NCBI RefSeq assembly: GCF_009866805.1
Contig: NZ_SIZW01000043.1
Span: 930,001 to 994,000, forward strand
Direction: 5' to 3'
Length of the DNA stretch: 64,000 nt
Source of the DNA: Schauerella aestuarii
Lineage (GTDB): Bacteria > Pseudomonadota > Gammaproteobacteria > Burkholderiales > Burkholderiaceae_B
Positions 38,407 to 47,331 of this stretch are shown in pieces. How positions within the stretch are numbered: position 1 is the first letter of the stretch; every line of letters starts with the position of its first letter. Under the pieces are notes generated by a model. That model ran no database searches. It was not told the origin of the DNA and saw only the letters and a program-made list of their open reading frames with translations. Both the position numbers and the translations under genes were made by a program.

Positions 38407-39663
38407 ATGAGGGTTGTGGTTCTTGGCAGCGGCGTAATCGGCGTATCGACAGCATGGTGGCTGTCGCGCGCCGGCCATGACGTCACCGTCATCGATCGCC
38501 GCTCCGGCCCCGCCCAGGAAACCAGCTTCGCCAACGGCGGGCAAATCTCCGTTTCCTACGCCGAACCCTGGGCCAGCCCGGGCGCACCCCTCAAACTGCT
38601 GCGCTGGATGATGCGCGACGATGCGCCGATGGTGTTTCGGCCCCGTCTGGATGCGCGGCAATGGGCGTGGGGCCTGCAGTTCCTGCGTGAATGTCTGCCC
38701 GGACGCTTCGAACCCAATTTGCGCGCCATGGTCCGGTTGTCCGAGTACAGTCGCAGCACCTTGCGCGCCATGCGTAGCGAGCTGGGCCTGGAATACGATC
38801 AGGTGCAGCGCGGCATCCTGCATTTCTATCGCGACGCGGCGGCATTCGAAGCGTCGCAGCGCGGCGGCGGCATCATGCGCGACCTGGGCATCGACCGGCG
38901 CGTGGTCTCGCCCGACGAGGTCGTGGCGCTCGAACCGGCACTGGGCCCTCATCGCGCCAGCATCGTCGGCGGCGACTTCACACCCGACGATGAAAGCGGC
39001 GATGTCCACAAATTCACCCTGGCCCTGGCCGATCATTGCGCGCGCGCCGGCGTCGCTTTTCAGTACGACACGCAGGTCACGCGATTGATCCCCGAGGGCG
39101 GACAGATCCGCGCGGTTGAAACGATCGGCGCCGACGGCAGCTTCGGCACCCGTGAAGCCGACGCCTTCGTCGTGGCCATGGGCGTGGGCAGCCCCGCGCT
39201 GGTCAAACCGCTCGGCCTGAGGGTGCCCGTTTATCCTGCCAAAGGCTATTCGCTCACCTTGCCCGTACGGCCCGGCGCGCTCGCGCCCACGGTCAGCTTG
39301 AGCGACAGTTCGCACAAGCTCGTCATGTCCCGGTTCGGCGATCGTTTTCGCCTGGCCGGCACGGCAGAGCTTTCCGGTTATTCGCGCGCTCTCGATGCGC
39401 GCCGCTGCGCGTCGATGCTCGACTACGCACGCACGCTTTTTCCCGACGCCTTCAATGTCGAAGACGTCCGTTACTGGTCGGGTTTGCGCCCGACCACCCC
39501 TTCGAACGTGCCGCTCATCGGCCGGACGCGCATCGCCAATCTGTATCTCAATACAGGTCACGGCACGCTCGGCTGGACGATGGGCGCAGGTTCGGGTCGG
39601 GCATTGGCCGATCTCCTGTCCGGACGACGGCCCGAGCCCGAATTTCCTTTTCTCGGTTTGTGA
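38407..39663 (+). CDS. dadA: D-amino-acid dehydrogenase, DadA-like flavoprotein
   Basis: The 418-residue FAD protein begins with the dinucleotide-binding motif VVVLGSGVIGVSTAWWLSRAG and continues with FANGGQISVSYAEPWASPGAP, which is characteristic of DadA. It ends with the FAD-closing YLNTGHGTLGWTMGAGSGRALADL. DadA oxidises D-amino acids to 2-oxo acids and passes electrons to the respiratory chain. There is no adjacent alanine racemase or Lrp-type regulator, the usual partners. The next gene, a periplasmic binding protein, starts 5 bp after the stop (or overlaps it by 4 bp from a GTG), suggesting co-transcription. Confidence 0.9.
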   Translation: MRVVVLGSGVIGVSTAWWLSRAGHDVTVIDRRSGPAQETSFANGGQISVSYAEPWASPGAPLKLLRWMMRDDAPMVFRPRLDARQWAWGLQFLRECLPGRFEPNLRAMVRLSEYSRSTLRAMRSELGLEYDQVQRGILHFYRDAAAFEASQRGGGIMRDLGIDRRVVSPDEVVALEPALGPHRASIVGGDFTPDDESGDVHKFTLALADHCARAGVAFQYDTQVTRLIPEGGQIRAVETIGADGSFGTREADAFVVAMGVGSPALVKPLGLRVPVYPAKGYSLTLPVRPGALAPTVSLSDSSHKLVMSRFGDRFRLAGTAELSGYSRALDARRCASMLDYARTLFPDAFNVEDVRYWSGLRPTTPSNVPLIGRTRIANLYLNTGHGTLGWTMGAGSGRALADLLSGRRPEPEFPFLGL

Positions 39664-39668
39664 GATTT

Positions 39669-40991
39669 ATGAAAAAATTTCTGTTGTCGGGCGCGTCCCG
39701 TACCATGCTCGCCGTTCGGTATGCATGCGCAGTAGGTGTTGCTCTTGCCGCCGGATCTGCGGCACAGGCAGCGACCGAAATCCAGGTTTGGCATTCGCTC
39801 AGCGATACCAACAAGGCGGAATTCGACAAGGTGGTCAAGCAATACAACAGCGACCAGAGCGATGTTGTCGTGAAGACCCGTGCCTTCCCGTCGCAGCAGG
39901 CATTGCAGTCGGAGACCCGTGCCGCGATCAGCGCCAAGAAGGCGCCCAATCTGGTGCAGTTCGAAGACAATCACTCGCCTGAAGTGGTTGCCGAGCACAA
40001 GGCCGTGCTGCCGCTTTACGAGCTGCTGGCCAAGTACCCGATCAAGGACCTGAACTGGTTCCTGCCGGGCACCGCGAGCTTCACCAAGGACGCGAAGGGC
40101 CGTTTGCTGGCGTTCCCGTTCATGGCCGAAATCCCCGTCATGTTCTACAACACCGACCTCTACAAGAAGGCCGGTCTCGATGTGAAGGCGCCCGCGCGCA
40201 CGTGGCAGGATCTTCAAGGCGAGTTGCTCAAGCTGCGTGACGTGGCGCAAAGCGACTGCCCGTACGCCACCAGCGACCAGGTCGAAGTGCACATCGAAAA
40301 TCTGGCGCCCATCAACAACCAGACCTACACCTCCAATGCCAACGGCTTGACGGTGAGCAAGGTGGCCTCGAACTTCCAGTTCGACACGCTCTACATGCGC
40401 CACATCTCGCTGATGGTGAGCTGGAAGCGCTCGCTGCTCTTCACCAAGCACACCTCGGGCAACGAAGCCGACAAGGCCTTCACGAGCGGTGAATGTGCCG
40501 TACTCACGTCCGGTTCGGGCGCATTCGGCGAGTTCAATGCCAAGCGCGGGCTGTCGTTCGGCGTGGCACCGCTGCCGTTCTACGCGCAGGCCACCAAGCA
40601 AGGCGGCCGTCCGTTCGTAAGCGGTTCGGCGTTCTGGGCCATGGATGGCCGTCCGCAAGCCGAAGAAAAGGCCACCGCGGGCTTCCTGGCGTTCCTGTCC
40701 AAACCGGTCGTGGCTGCCGCCTGGCATCAGCGCACGGGCTTCCTGCCCCTGACCGATGCGGCGTTCCGCGCGTCGGACGTGTCGTTCTACAGCAAGGTGC
40801 CGGGCGCGCAAGCCGTCATCGCCTCGATGCGTGACAATCCCACCGCCAATGAGCGCGGTTTCCGCATGGCCAACTACGATCGCATCCAGCCCGTGATCGA
40901 CCGTGAGCTCGACGACGCTTTCGAAGGCAAGACGCCGCCGATGGCAGCATTGAACAACGTGCAGGCACGCGCCAAGAACTTGCCGCGTTGA
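39669..40991 (+). CDS. UgpB-type periplasmic solute-binding protein, orphan
   Basis: The 440-residue precursor has a Sec signal peptide (MKKF start, hydrophobic core, cleavage near AQA-ATEI at about residue 35). The mature protein starts IQVWHSLSDTNKAEFDKVV, with APNLVQFEDNH and AFPFMAEIPVMFYNTDLYKKAG, close to the sn-glycerol-3-phosphate binding protein UgpB. No permease or ATPase gene follows, so it must work with a transporter encoded elsewhere or have another role. Its start lies against the dadA stop. Ligand assignment to glycerol-3-phosphate is tentative, because related proteins bind other solutes. Confidence 0.85.
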   Translation: MKKFLLSGASRTMLAVRYACAVGVALAAGSAAQAATEIQVWHSLSDTNKAEFDKVVKQYNSDQSDVVVKTRAFPSQQALQSETRAAISAKKAPNLVQFEDNHSPEVVAEHKAVLPLYELLAKYPIKDLNWFLPGTASFTKDAKGRLLAFPFMAEIPVMFYNTDLYKKAGLDVKAPARTWQDLQGELLKLRDVAQSDCPYATSDQVEVHIENLAPINNQTYTSNANGLTVSKVASNFQFDTLYMRHISLMVSWKRSLLFTKHTSGNEADKAFTSGECAVLTSGSGAFGEFNAKRGLSFGVAPLPFYAQATKQGGRPFVSGSAFWAMDGRPQAEEKATAGFLAFLSKPVVAAAWHQRTGFLPLTDAAFRASDVSFYSKVPGAQAVIASMRDNPTANERGFRMANYDRIQPVIDRELDDAFEGKTPPMAALNNVQARAKNLPR

Positions 40992-41065
40992 GTATCGCTG
41001 CGTTGCCGGACAACGTGCGTTGCGCGAATGTCCGTTCGTATAAGTCAGTCTAGTTAGGCCGACCG

Positions 41066-41139
41066 CCTCACGCCACCATTCGGTTTCTGCATTCCATTTT
41101 CGGAATGCGTTGCCGGAGAAGTGGCGTGAGGTTTTTTTT
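41066..41139 (+). promoter_or_regulatory. Terminator-like hairpin overlapping the start of the pilus operon
   Basis: CCTCACGCCAC (41066-41076) pairs perfectly with GTGGCGTGAGG (41121-41131), directly followed by eight T residues (41132-41139). A second stem, GCATTCC/GGAATGC (41089-41095 with 41102-41108), is nested inside. The structure starts 75 bp after the binding-protein stop and looks like its terminator. However, the 3' arm contains the probable GTG start of pilL (41126), and the T-run encodes its Phe-Phe-Leu. The pilL ribosome site GGAGAAG (41115-41121) lies between the stems. Confidence 0.8.
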
Positions 41140-41971
41140 GCTTGCGATCGGGATGATGTCGATCTCTGGGTGCGCGTCGTCGCCTTGGGATATGGGCAGG
41201 GCGGCGTCCGAATCCGCACCGCAGTTGGCTGGTACGCCCAACTTCGACTGGCGCCTGTCCGGCGACCGGCGCGTGGCACCGCTGCAGGTATTCGACGATG
41301 GCCGCGATGTCTGGCTTCAGTTCGCACCCGATCAAGCGGTACCGGCCATTTTCTCGGGTCGTGGGGCGGGCGCGCGTGCCGTCGCGTACCGGCGTCATCC
41401 GCCCTATGTCGTGGTGGCGGGTCATCGGGCAGGGCTGGTCTTTCAGGGCGGCGCGCTCAAGGCGTATGCCGACCGCATCGCCACGGATACTGGGGCCGCA
41501 GAGGCTGCGGCCGCCGCGTCGATCGCGTTGACGCGGCCGGCGCCAGGCGTGCCGGATCATGCCGCGATTGCCCATCGCCCATTGATAGAGCAGGATCCTC
41601 GCGTTGCCGGGCGGCCGGTACCGTCACCTGGCCCGGCCGCGAGCGTGGGCTCGCCAGACGCGTCGGTGGCCGCCCGCGCGCGCTTCCGGATCGGTCCTGA
41701 GGACGTCACGCTTCGCGGGGGTCTGGCGCGGTGGGCGGGCCTTGCCGGATGGACGTTCGATCCCCAGCACTGGGCTGTCGATGTCGACATCCCCGTCGCT
41801 GGCACGGCGTCGTTCGACGGTGATTTCAAGGATGCCGTACGAGCATTGCTCGCGGCCACCGAGCTTGCCGAACGGCCGATTCAACCTTGTTTCTACAGCA
41901 ACAAGGTGCTGCGTGTGGTGCCCTATGCGCGTACCTGCCAGCCCCGCAGCGAGACGGGGGCGTCGGTATGA
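41126..41971 (+). CDS. pilL: Type IVb pilus lipoprotein with C-terminal TcpQ-like domain (PilL-like)
   Basis: The 281-residue protein is a lipoprotein with a short hydrophobic leader and a lipobox ending SISGC (Cys16). Its last 80 residues (LRGGLARWAGLAGWTFDPQHW... to FYSNKVLRVVP) match the TcpQ-like domain that ends R64 PilL and stabilises the secretin of type IVb pili. The middle is low-complexity Ala/Pro. The GTG at 41126 with GGAGAAG upstream is chosen over the ATG at 41105, which lacks a ribosome site and would put seven polar residues, four of them basic, before the leader. It overlaps pilN by 4 bp and is the first gene of the pilus operon. Confidence 0.82.
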   Translation: MRFFLLAIGMMSISGCASSPWDMGRAASESAPQLAGTPNFDWRLSGDRRVAPLQVFDDGRDVWLQFAPDQAVPAIFSGRGAGARAVAYRRHPPYVVVAGHRAGLVFQGGALKAYADRIATDTGAAEAAAAASIALTRPAPGVPDHAAIAHRPLIEQDPRVAGRPVPSPGPAASVGSPDASVAARARFRIGPEDVTLRGGLARWAGLAGWTFDPQHWAVDVDIPVAGTASFDGDFKDAVRALLAATELAERPIQPCFYSNKVLRVVPYARTCQPRSETGASV

Positions 41972-43578
41972 GCGCCGTCATCGCAGCATCAAGCCGCAGG
42001 CTGCAGATCGCGGTGATCTTCTCGGCGTTCACATTGAACGGCTGCATCAGCGCAGCGGAGTTCCTGCAGCGGCGGGCAGACGTGGCGCGCGACGAGCGCA
42101 CGGTACAGTCGGCACATGCGAGATTCCGTGACGAGTTGACCGATCCTGCGGTGCGGCGGGCCAGTCAGGACGTGGCGCAGCCCTGGCTCGCCGGCCGGCC
42201 GCAACCGTTGGCGCGCGAGGTGACGTTGCCGCCCGCCTTGCGTGCGCGGGTCGACACCACACTGATGTTCTCCGGCGGCCAAGTCCGTTTGCCGCAACTG
42301 GCCGAACGCATCATGCGCGCCACCGGTATTCCGGTGCGTATTGCCCCGGAAGCGTTGCTGCCGCCGGAGGCCTTCCTGCCGCGTCTTCAGGGTAACCAAA
42401 GTGCCCCACTGAACGCCGCCATGACGGCCGCGTTGGATCACGGGCCGCAGCCGTTGCCGCGGGTGCTTGACCGTATTGCCGCGCAGCTCGACGTGCACTG
42501 GCGCTACGCAGACGACCACATCGTGTTCTATCGCACCGAGACGCGCGTATTCACCGTGCGCGCGCTCACATTGGGCGCCAGTGCGGATGCGCGATTGGGA
42601 CGGTCCGCAAGGCAGGGCACGGGCGGCTTCGACAACACCTCGAACACGGCACTGACGCTGGCCGCGCACGACACGCTGGATGCCGTGCGCGCACGGATCG
42701 AGCCCTTTCTCACGCGCGCCGGTACGGTGGCGGCCCAGGCGGGTGCCGGAGGCGCCATCGTCGTGACCGATACCCCGCCCGCCCTGAACCGTGTCGCCGC
42801 TTTCCTGGAACGCGAGAATCGCGTGCTCACACGTCGTGTGCGTCTGCTGTTCGAAGAGCTCACGATCACGCTCAAGCGGGATGCGCATCAGTCGATCGAT
42901 TGGAGCCTGGTGTATGCCGCCGGCCGCGCAGGCGCAACGGCGCTCATGCCGGGTAGCGCCGTGCAGCAGGCGGGCACGCTCGGCGCGTCGCTGGGTGCCG
43001 GATTGTTTCGCGGGTCCGAAGCCATCGTGTCCGCGTTGAGTGAGATGGGCAGCGTACGGCGTCACAGCAGCATTCCCGTCATGACGCTCAATCGTCGGCC
43101 GGTCACGCATGCCGTGCGCAACACCTTCACGTATATCGATCAGGTGCAAACGGTAAGTGCGGTCGGCGGGGCGGCCAATACCTTGAACGCTGCGCCGCAG
43201 ACATCGGTGAGTCAGAAGGAAGAAACCGTGGGTTCGCTGTTGACCCTCGTGCCCGATGTGCAGGACGACGGCCAGATCCTGTTGTCGGTCGCCTACGACA
43301 ACACCGTTGCGCAACCGCTCAAGACCGTCACGTTCGGCCATCGCGATACGCCGATGCAACTGCAGCAGATCAGTGTGGATGGCAACGGCACCGTCCAGCA
43401 GGTGGCACTGCGCCCGGGCCAACCGATGGTGATCTCCGGATTCGAGCGTGACGAGGCGGATGCATCGCGCAGTCGCCTGGGCGATGGCCTGCCGCTCATC
43501 GCCGGCGGGCAGGACAAACTGGGACAGGCTCGGCACACCACCGTGGTCATCGTCACGGCTCAGGTCGAGGAGGACTGA
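41968..43578 (+). CDS. pilN: Type IVb pilus secretin lipoprotein, PilN family
   Basis: The 536-residue protein forms the outer-membrane gate for the pilus. It has a lipoprotein signal ending TLNGC (Cys26), an N-terminal region, an STN/secretin-like N-domain (about 190-300: VFTVRALTLGASADARLG, IVVTDTPPALNRVAAFLERENR) and the C-terminal secretin core (about 370-535) with SVSQKEETVGSLLTLVPDVQDDGQILLSVAYD. The length is close to R64 PilN. The start ATG overlaps the pilL stop as ATGA; pilO follows after 3 bp. Confidence 0.9.
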   Translation: MSAVIAASSRRLQIAVIFSAFTLNGCISAAEFLQRRADVARDERTVQSAHARFRDELTDPAVRRASQDVAQPWLAGRPQPLAREVTLPPALRARVDTTLMFSGGQVRLPQLAERIMRATGIPVRIAPEALLPPEAFLPRLQGNQSAPLNAAMTAALDHGPQPLPRVLDRIAAQLDVHWRYADDHIVFYRTETRVFTVRALTLGASADARLGRSARQGTGGFDNTSNTALTLAAHDTLDAVRARIEPFLTRAGTVAAQAGAGGAIVVTDTPPALNRVAAFLERENRVLTRRVRLLFEELTITLKRDAHQSIDWSLVYAAGRAGATALMPGSAVQQAGTLGASLGAGLFRGSEAIVSALSEMGSVRRHSSIPVMTLNRRPVTHAVRNTFTYIDQVQTVSAVGGAANTLNAAPQTSVSQKEETVGSLLTLVPDVQDDGQILLSVAYDNTVAQPLKTVTFGHRDTPMQLQQISVDGNGTVQQVALRPGQPMVISGFERDEADASRSRLGDGLPLIAGGQDKLGQARHTTVVIVTAQVEED

Positions 43579-43581
43579 ACG

Positions 43582-44943
43582 ATGAGCAAGCACACGTCCT
43601 CTGCCATGACGGTGCCGCCGGTGCCGACGCGTTACGCACACTTATCGATGGATGGCGAGGCGGTCTGGCTGTTTGGATTGCATTGGACGCCACTCATCGG
43701 CGGACATGCCGATCGCCAGGCTCGCGCGCGGGCTCGCCGCGCGCAGGCCACGCATTACGTGTGGGGCGGCGAACGCGGCATTGTTGCCGGCTACGGGCAA
43801 CTGCCCACCCTGCACGCACGACAGTGGTGTGCTGCGGCGCTTGCGTTCGCGCGAACGTGCCCGGAAGGAATCGCGGCGGCGTTGGTGCCGTTACCCGATG
43901 GCCGGATGTGGTTCATTGCCGCGCAAGAGGGCACGGTCATCGCTCGCACCGACACGCTTTTCGAGGATCCGGCCGAGGCCCATGCCGCGCTCGAGGCTCT
44001 AGTGCGGGTCTTGCCCGGTTGCCGCACGGTCGATGTGCCGGATGCTGACGCGTTTTTGCATGCGCTGTGCGGCAAACCCGCGACGCAGTGGGCGTTGCGC
44101 GCCGTCCAGCCTGCGTGGCTGCGGATGGTGCGCCGCTTCAAGGTGGGGTTGGGGCTGGGCGCGACGGCGGTCGTCGTCGTTGCACTGGTGTGGCGCGCGC
44201 TTCAGCCTGCGCATCCGATCGAGCCGCCGCGCTCTAAAACATTGTCGGCCGCGCAACGCGCGCTGCTGTGGCACTCGGCGGTGCAGCAGCAGTGGGGCGC
44301 AACACAAGTGCATTTGCCTGACGAGTTGCGGCGCGTGATGGGCAGTCTCGAGCGCTTGCCGATCGATGTAGCGGGGTGGGGCTTGCGTCAGGCCACCTGC
44401 CGCGCGGCGACTACCGTCTGGCGATGCGAAGCGCAATTCGTGCGCGATGTGTCCACCGCCACCAATGCCCTCTTCAATACTCGGGTGCCCCCGGGCTGGG
44501 GCGTGCGGTTCGATCTCTTGCAAGGTGCCGCATTGACGTGGACGGTGCCCTCTGCCGTAACCCCGCTTCGCGCGGTGGTGACGTGGCCGCAGCGGGAGAC
44601 TCAACGGCACGAGCAGGCGGTCGATGTGCAGTTTGCCAGCCACATGCAGCGCATTGGCGCCGCGTTCACGCACGTGTCGTTATCGGCGCGCCAGGCGGTG
44701 CCGTTGATTCCTCCCGTAGACGCCACGGGGTTGCCGATCGCCCGCACAGCCGCGATGCCTGAATTGTGGCAACGCGCGCTTCGTCTGGAGGGCCCATTGC
44801 GATCGTTCGCATTGCTCGCGCATCCGCCGGCCACGATTGCCTGGCACGAAATCACGGTCGGTGTCGACACGCCGCCGGATGTCTCGATCAAGCTCAGCCC
44901 CCTCACCGCACGACTTACCGGACTTGTCTATGACCCTCTTTGA
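43582..44943 (+). CDS. pilO: Type IVb pilus assembly protein PilO-like
   Basis: The 453-residue protein has a cytoplasmic N-terminal domain (about 1-175), one transmembrane helix (about 185-208) and a periplasmic C-terminal domain with four cysteines or fewer. This is the topology of R64/TcpL-type PilO, which links the inner-membrane platform to the secretin. The opening with LSMDGEAVWLFGLHWTPLIG and THYVWGGERGIVAGYGQ matches the PilO2 family by eye; there is little other motif support, so position in the operon carries weight. A GGAGGA ribosome site precedes the ATG. Confidence 0.8.
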   Translation: MSKHTSSAMTVPPVPTRYAHLSMDGEAVWLFGLHWTPLIGGHADRQARARARRAQATHYVWGGERGIVAGYGQLPTLHARQWCAAALAFARTCPEGIAAALVPLPDGRMWFIAAQEGTVIARTDTLFEDPAEAHAALEALVRVLPGCRTVDVPDADAFLHALCGKPATQWALRAVQPAWLRMVRRFKVGLGLGATAVVVVALVWRALQPAHPIEPPRSKTLSAAQRALLWHSAVQQQWGATQVHLPDELRRVMGSLERLPIDVAGWGLRQATCRAATTVWRCEAQFVRDVSTATNALFNTRVPPGWGVRFDLLQGAALTWTVPSAVTPLRAVVTWPQRETQRHEQAVDVQFASHMQRIGAAFTHVSLSARQAVPLIPPVDATGLPIARTAAMPELWQRALRLEGPLRSFALLAHPPATIAWHEITVGVDTPPDVSIKLSPLTARLTGLVYDPL

Positions 44944-45607
44944 CGTTTGTCGTTATACGCGCCGCTGCGCGGTCTTTGCCGCCACGGTCTGTTTAGGCCC
45001 GATGGCGGTGCCGGCCGAAGCCAACGCCGAATCCGATCGCAGCTTGAGTTCCGATCCGGCGTCGCAAAAGATCGAGATAGCGCCGACGACCGAAGGGGCA
45101 ACTGGCTGGTCGGCTGCGCCGACCGTCGAAACGCTCTTGCAGTTGGATGCGCAGGCCGCGCTCGTTGCCGAAAGAAAACGGATCGATCGTTTGCTGGCCA
45201 TCGTTCGGCCTTCGACACCGCCGCGTGGGGTATCCAGCGCGATCGCCGGCGGGATGCCATCGCTGACACGCGAGACCGAGCAGGAGCCGGTCGTGTTGAA
45301 CGCGATCTATGGCGTAGGGGGAGCGTTGACGGCTGAGATCACGATCGACGGCGAGCGGCAACGTTTGCGCACGCTACCGCGCGGCAAAGACGCCGGTCAC
45401 AACGATGGTGACGGCATCGTCCGCATCGATCATGCGCGGCAATGTGTCGTCCTGCGGCGGGCAGGGGTCGAGCGTTCGGCATGTCTGACGCCGGCTGGCT
45501 CATCGTTTGCCGGCGGCGATGCGCAGGCGGTGCCTGAGCATGCCGACCTGGCCTCCGACATGGCGCGCGCCACGCCTGTGATGCTCTCAGCGGGGAGCCG
45601 CCGATGA
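44930..45607 (+). CDS. pilP: Type IVb pilus protein PilP-like, exported
   Basis: The 225-residue protein has a Sec signal peptide (cleavage near AEANA, residue 34). It has a helical, charge-rich middle (LLQLDAQAALVAERKRIDRLLA) and a C-terminal beta domain with EPVVLNAIYGVGGALTAEITIDG...LR, the pattern of PilP-type periplasmic proteins that connect PilO to the secretin. It overlaps pilO by 14 bp and pilQ by 4 bp. Sequence conservation of this family is low, so the name rests on the C-terminal pattern and the order of genes. Confidence 0.75.
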   Translation: MTLFDVCRYTRRCAVFAATVCLGPMAVPAEANAESDRSLSSDPASQKIEIAPTTEGATGWSAAPTVETLLQLDAQAALVAERKRIDRLLAIVRPSTPPRGVSSAIAGGMPSLTRETEQEPVVLNAIYGVGGALTAEITIDGERQRLRTLPRGKDAGHNDGDGIVRIDHARQCVVLRRAGVERSACLTPAGSSFAGGDAQAVPEHADLASDMARATPVMLSAGSRR

Positions 45608-47331
45608 AGACGCCGATGCCGATGGATCACGCGGCTCCCAGGATCGACGATCGCCAGGCGCTGGCGCGTTTGCAGCCGGCGTTCGTGCGCGCGCTGGCGC
45701 AGGCGGTCGATCTGGGCGCGCTTGCCGGACGGGTGTGCCCCGTGATGCTCGAGGGCGATCGCGTGGCGATCTTCTGCCTGGCCGATTACGTCGTCTCCGA
45801 TTCGCTGGATGAGCTGGAGCGCGTGCTTGTGCATCAAGGATTCCGCTTGCATGCCCCCGCGCGCTTCCGTTTGCCCGCGCCCCTGCTGATGGCGGTGTCG
45901 CGCGGTCAGATGACGGTGGCAACGCTTGGCCTGCGGTTGGCCGATCGGGCAGGGCACCGACGCTCGGCATTGGCCACCATCTTCCACGAATGGGTCGCCT
46001 GGGGCGTGCGCGAAGGCGCAAGCGATATGCATCTCAATGTGGCATCGCGTCTGCCTGAATCCGAGATTCGCTACACCATCAACGGACAGTACGTCGTGCC
46101 GGAGCGCTTTCGCCGCATCCCCACGTCGACCCTGATGGATGTGCTGGGGGTAGCGTGGATGAGCGTGCGCGGGGGCAATGGGGCGATCTTCGATCCCACG
46201 GTCGAACAGCAGGGACGAATAAGGTTGGACGTCGAAGATCACGCCATCATGTTGCGCTGGGCATCTCTGGCCACCGATGGCGGTCCTTCCGTGTGCCTGC
46301 GGATGCTGCATCTCGATGCCGATCCCGCCGCGCGTTCGCTGCTCAGCCTGGGCTACCTGCCTACGCAGATCGACGCCCTGGAGCGTGCGCGGTTGACCGA
46401 AGGGGGCGCAGTCGTGCTGGCCGGCGTCGTGGGTTCCGGCAAATCGACGACGCTCGCCACGCTCATGCGCGACATTGCGCCCACACGCAAGGTCATCACC
46501 ATGGAAGACCCGGTCGAGTATCTGATTCCCAATGCCTTGCAGAATACGGTGGGGCGCGCCCTCGACGATGACGATACCCACGCGTTCGATGCAAAGTTGA
46601 AAACGCTAAAACGCTCCGCCATGAACGATCTGTTGATCGGCGAGGTCCGCGATCGCGAAACCGGCCGTGCGTTCATGGATGTGGCGGGCTCGGGCGTCAG
46701 TGTCTACACCACCACGCATACCGGCTCGGCCGCGATGATTCCCGAGCGCCTGGCGTCCGATTTCATTGGTGTGTCGCGAGATTTTCTGGCCACGCCGGGT
46801 GTGCTCAAGTTGCTGGTCTACCAAGCGTTGCTGCCACGCTTGTGCGATCACTGCGCATTACCTTTGACCGCGCTGTGGCAGGGCGCCAGGGGTGTCGATG
46901 GCATGTGGCGCGATGGCGCGTGGTGGCAACGTTGGAGCGAGCGTTTCCTGACGCTCTATGCGCTGGACGCCAGTCTCATCCGCGTTCGCAATCCCGACGG
47001 ATGCGCGCAATGCGGCGGTGCGCGGCCGGACGATCTGCGCGGCATTCGCGGCCGAACCGTGGCGGCTGAAGTGGTCGAGCCCGGCGACGATCCGTTCTTT
47101 CTGACGTGTGTGCGGCAGCGCGATAACGCCCGCCTGCAGGACCATGTATACGGAAACCCGCACGCCCCGTTCGATCACGAGGACATGTCGGGAAAATCGG
47201 CGATGGCATGCGCCGTATACAAGGCCTCGCAAGGCTGGGTCGATCCGCGGGCGATCGAAATGCGGTTTCGCGCATTCGAGTCGATTGCGCAGGCGCGGCA
47301 ACGGTCGATCGGGAGCAAGCGTGATGTTTGA
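45604..47331 (+). CDS. pilQ: Type IVb pilus assembly ATPase, GspE/PilQ type
   Basis: The 575-residue cytoplasmic ATPase drives pilus extension. It has an N-terminal domain (about 1-135), the N2 region (VREGASDMHLNVASRLPESEIRYTINGQ) and Walker A GVVGSGKSTT near residue 275. The Asp box (MEDPVEYLIPNALQNTV), Walker B region (DLLIGEVRDRETGRAFMDVA) and His box (TTTHTGSAAMIPERL) follow. Two cysteine pairs, CDHC near 414 and CAQC near 469, match the zinc-binding insert of GspE/PilB ATPases. No second (retraction) ATPase is in the cluster. Despite the shared name this is not the PilQ secretin of type IVa pili. Confidence 0.93.
   Translation: MKTPMPMDHAAPRIDDRQALARLQPAFVRALAQAVDLGALAGRVCPVMLEGDRVAIFCLADYVVSDSLDELERVLVHQGFRLHAPARFRLPAPLLMAVSRGQMTVATLGLRLADRAGHRRSALATIFHEWVAWGVREGASDMHLNVASRLPESEIRYTINGQYVVPERFRRIPTSTLMDVLGVAWMSVRGGNGAIFDPTVEQQGRIRLDVEDHAIMLRWASLATDGGPSVCLRMLHLDADPAARSLLSLGYLPTQIDALERARLTEGGAVVLAGVVGSGKSTTLATLMRDIAPTRKVITMEDPVEYLIPNALQNTVGRALDDDDTHAFDAKLKTLKRSAMNDLLIGEVRDRETGRAFMDVAGSGVSVYTTTHTGSAAMIPERLASDFIGVSRDFLATPGVLKLLVYQALLPRLCDHCALPLTALWQGARGVDGMWRDGAWWQRWSERFLTLYALDASLIRVRNPDGCAQCGGARPDDLRGIRGRTVAAEVVEPGDDPFFLTCVRQRDNARLQDHVYGNPHAPFDHEDMSGKSAMACAVYKASQGWVDPRAIEMRFRAFESIAQARQRSIGSKRDV

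Noticed and set aside
37366-39561. 731-codon open frame on the minus strand opposite the reductase and dadA
   Set aside because: It spans two genuine plus-strand genes and their spacer with no motif of its own.
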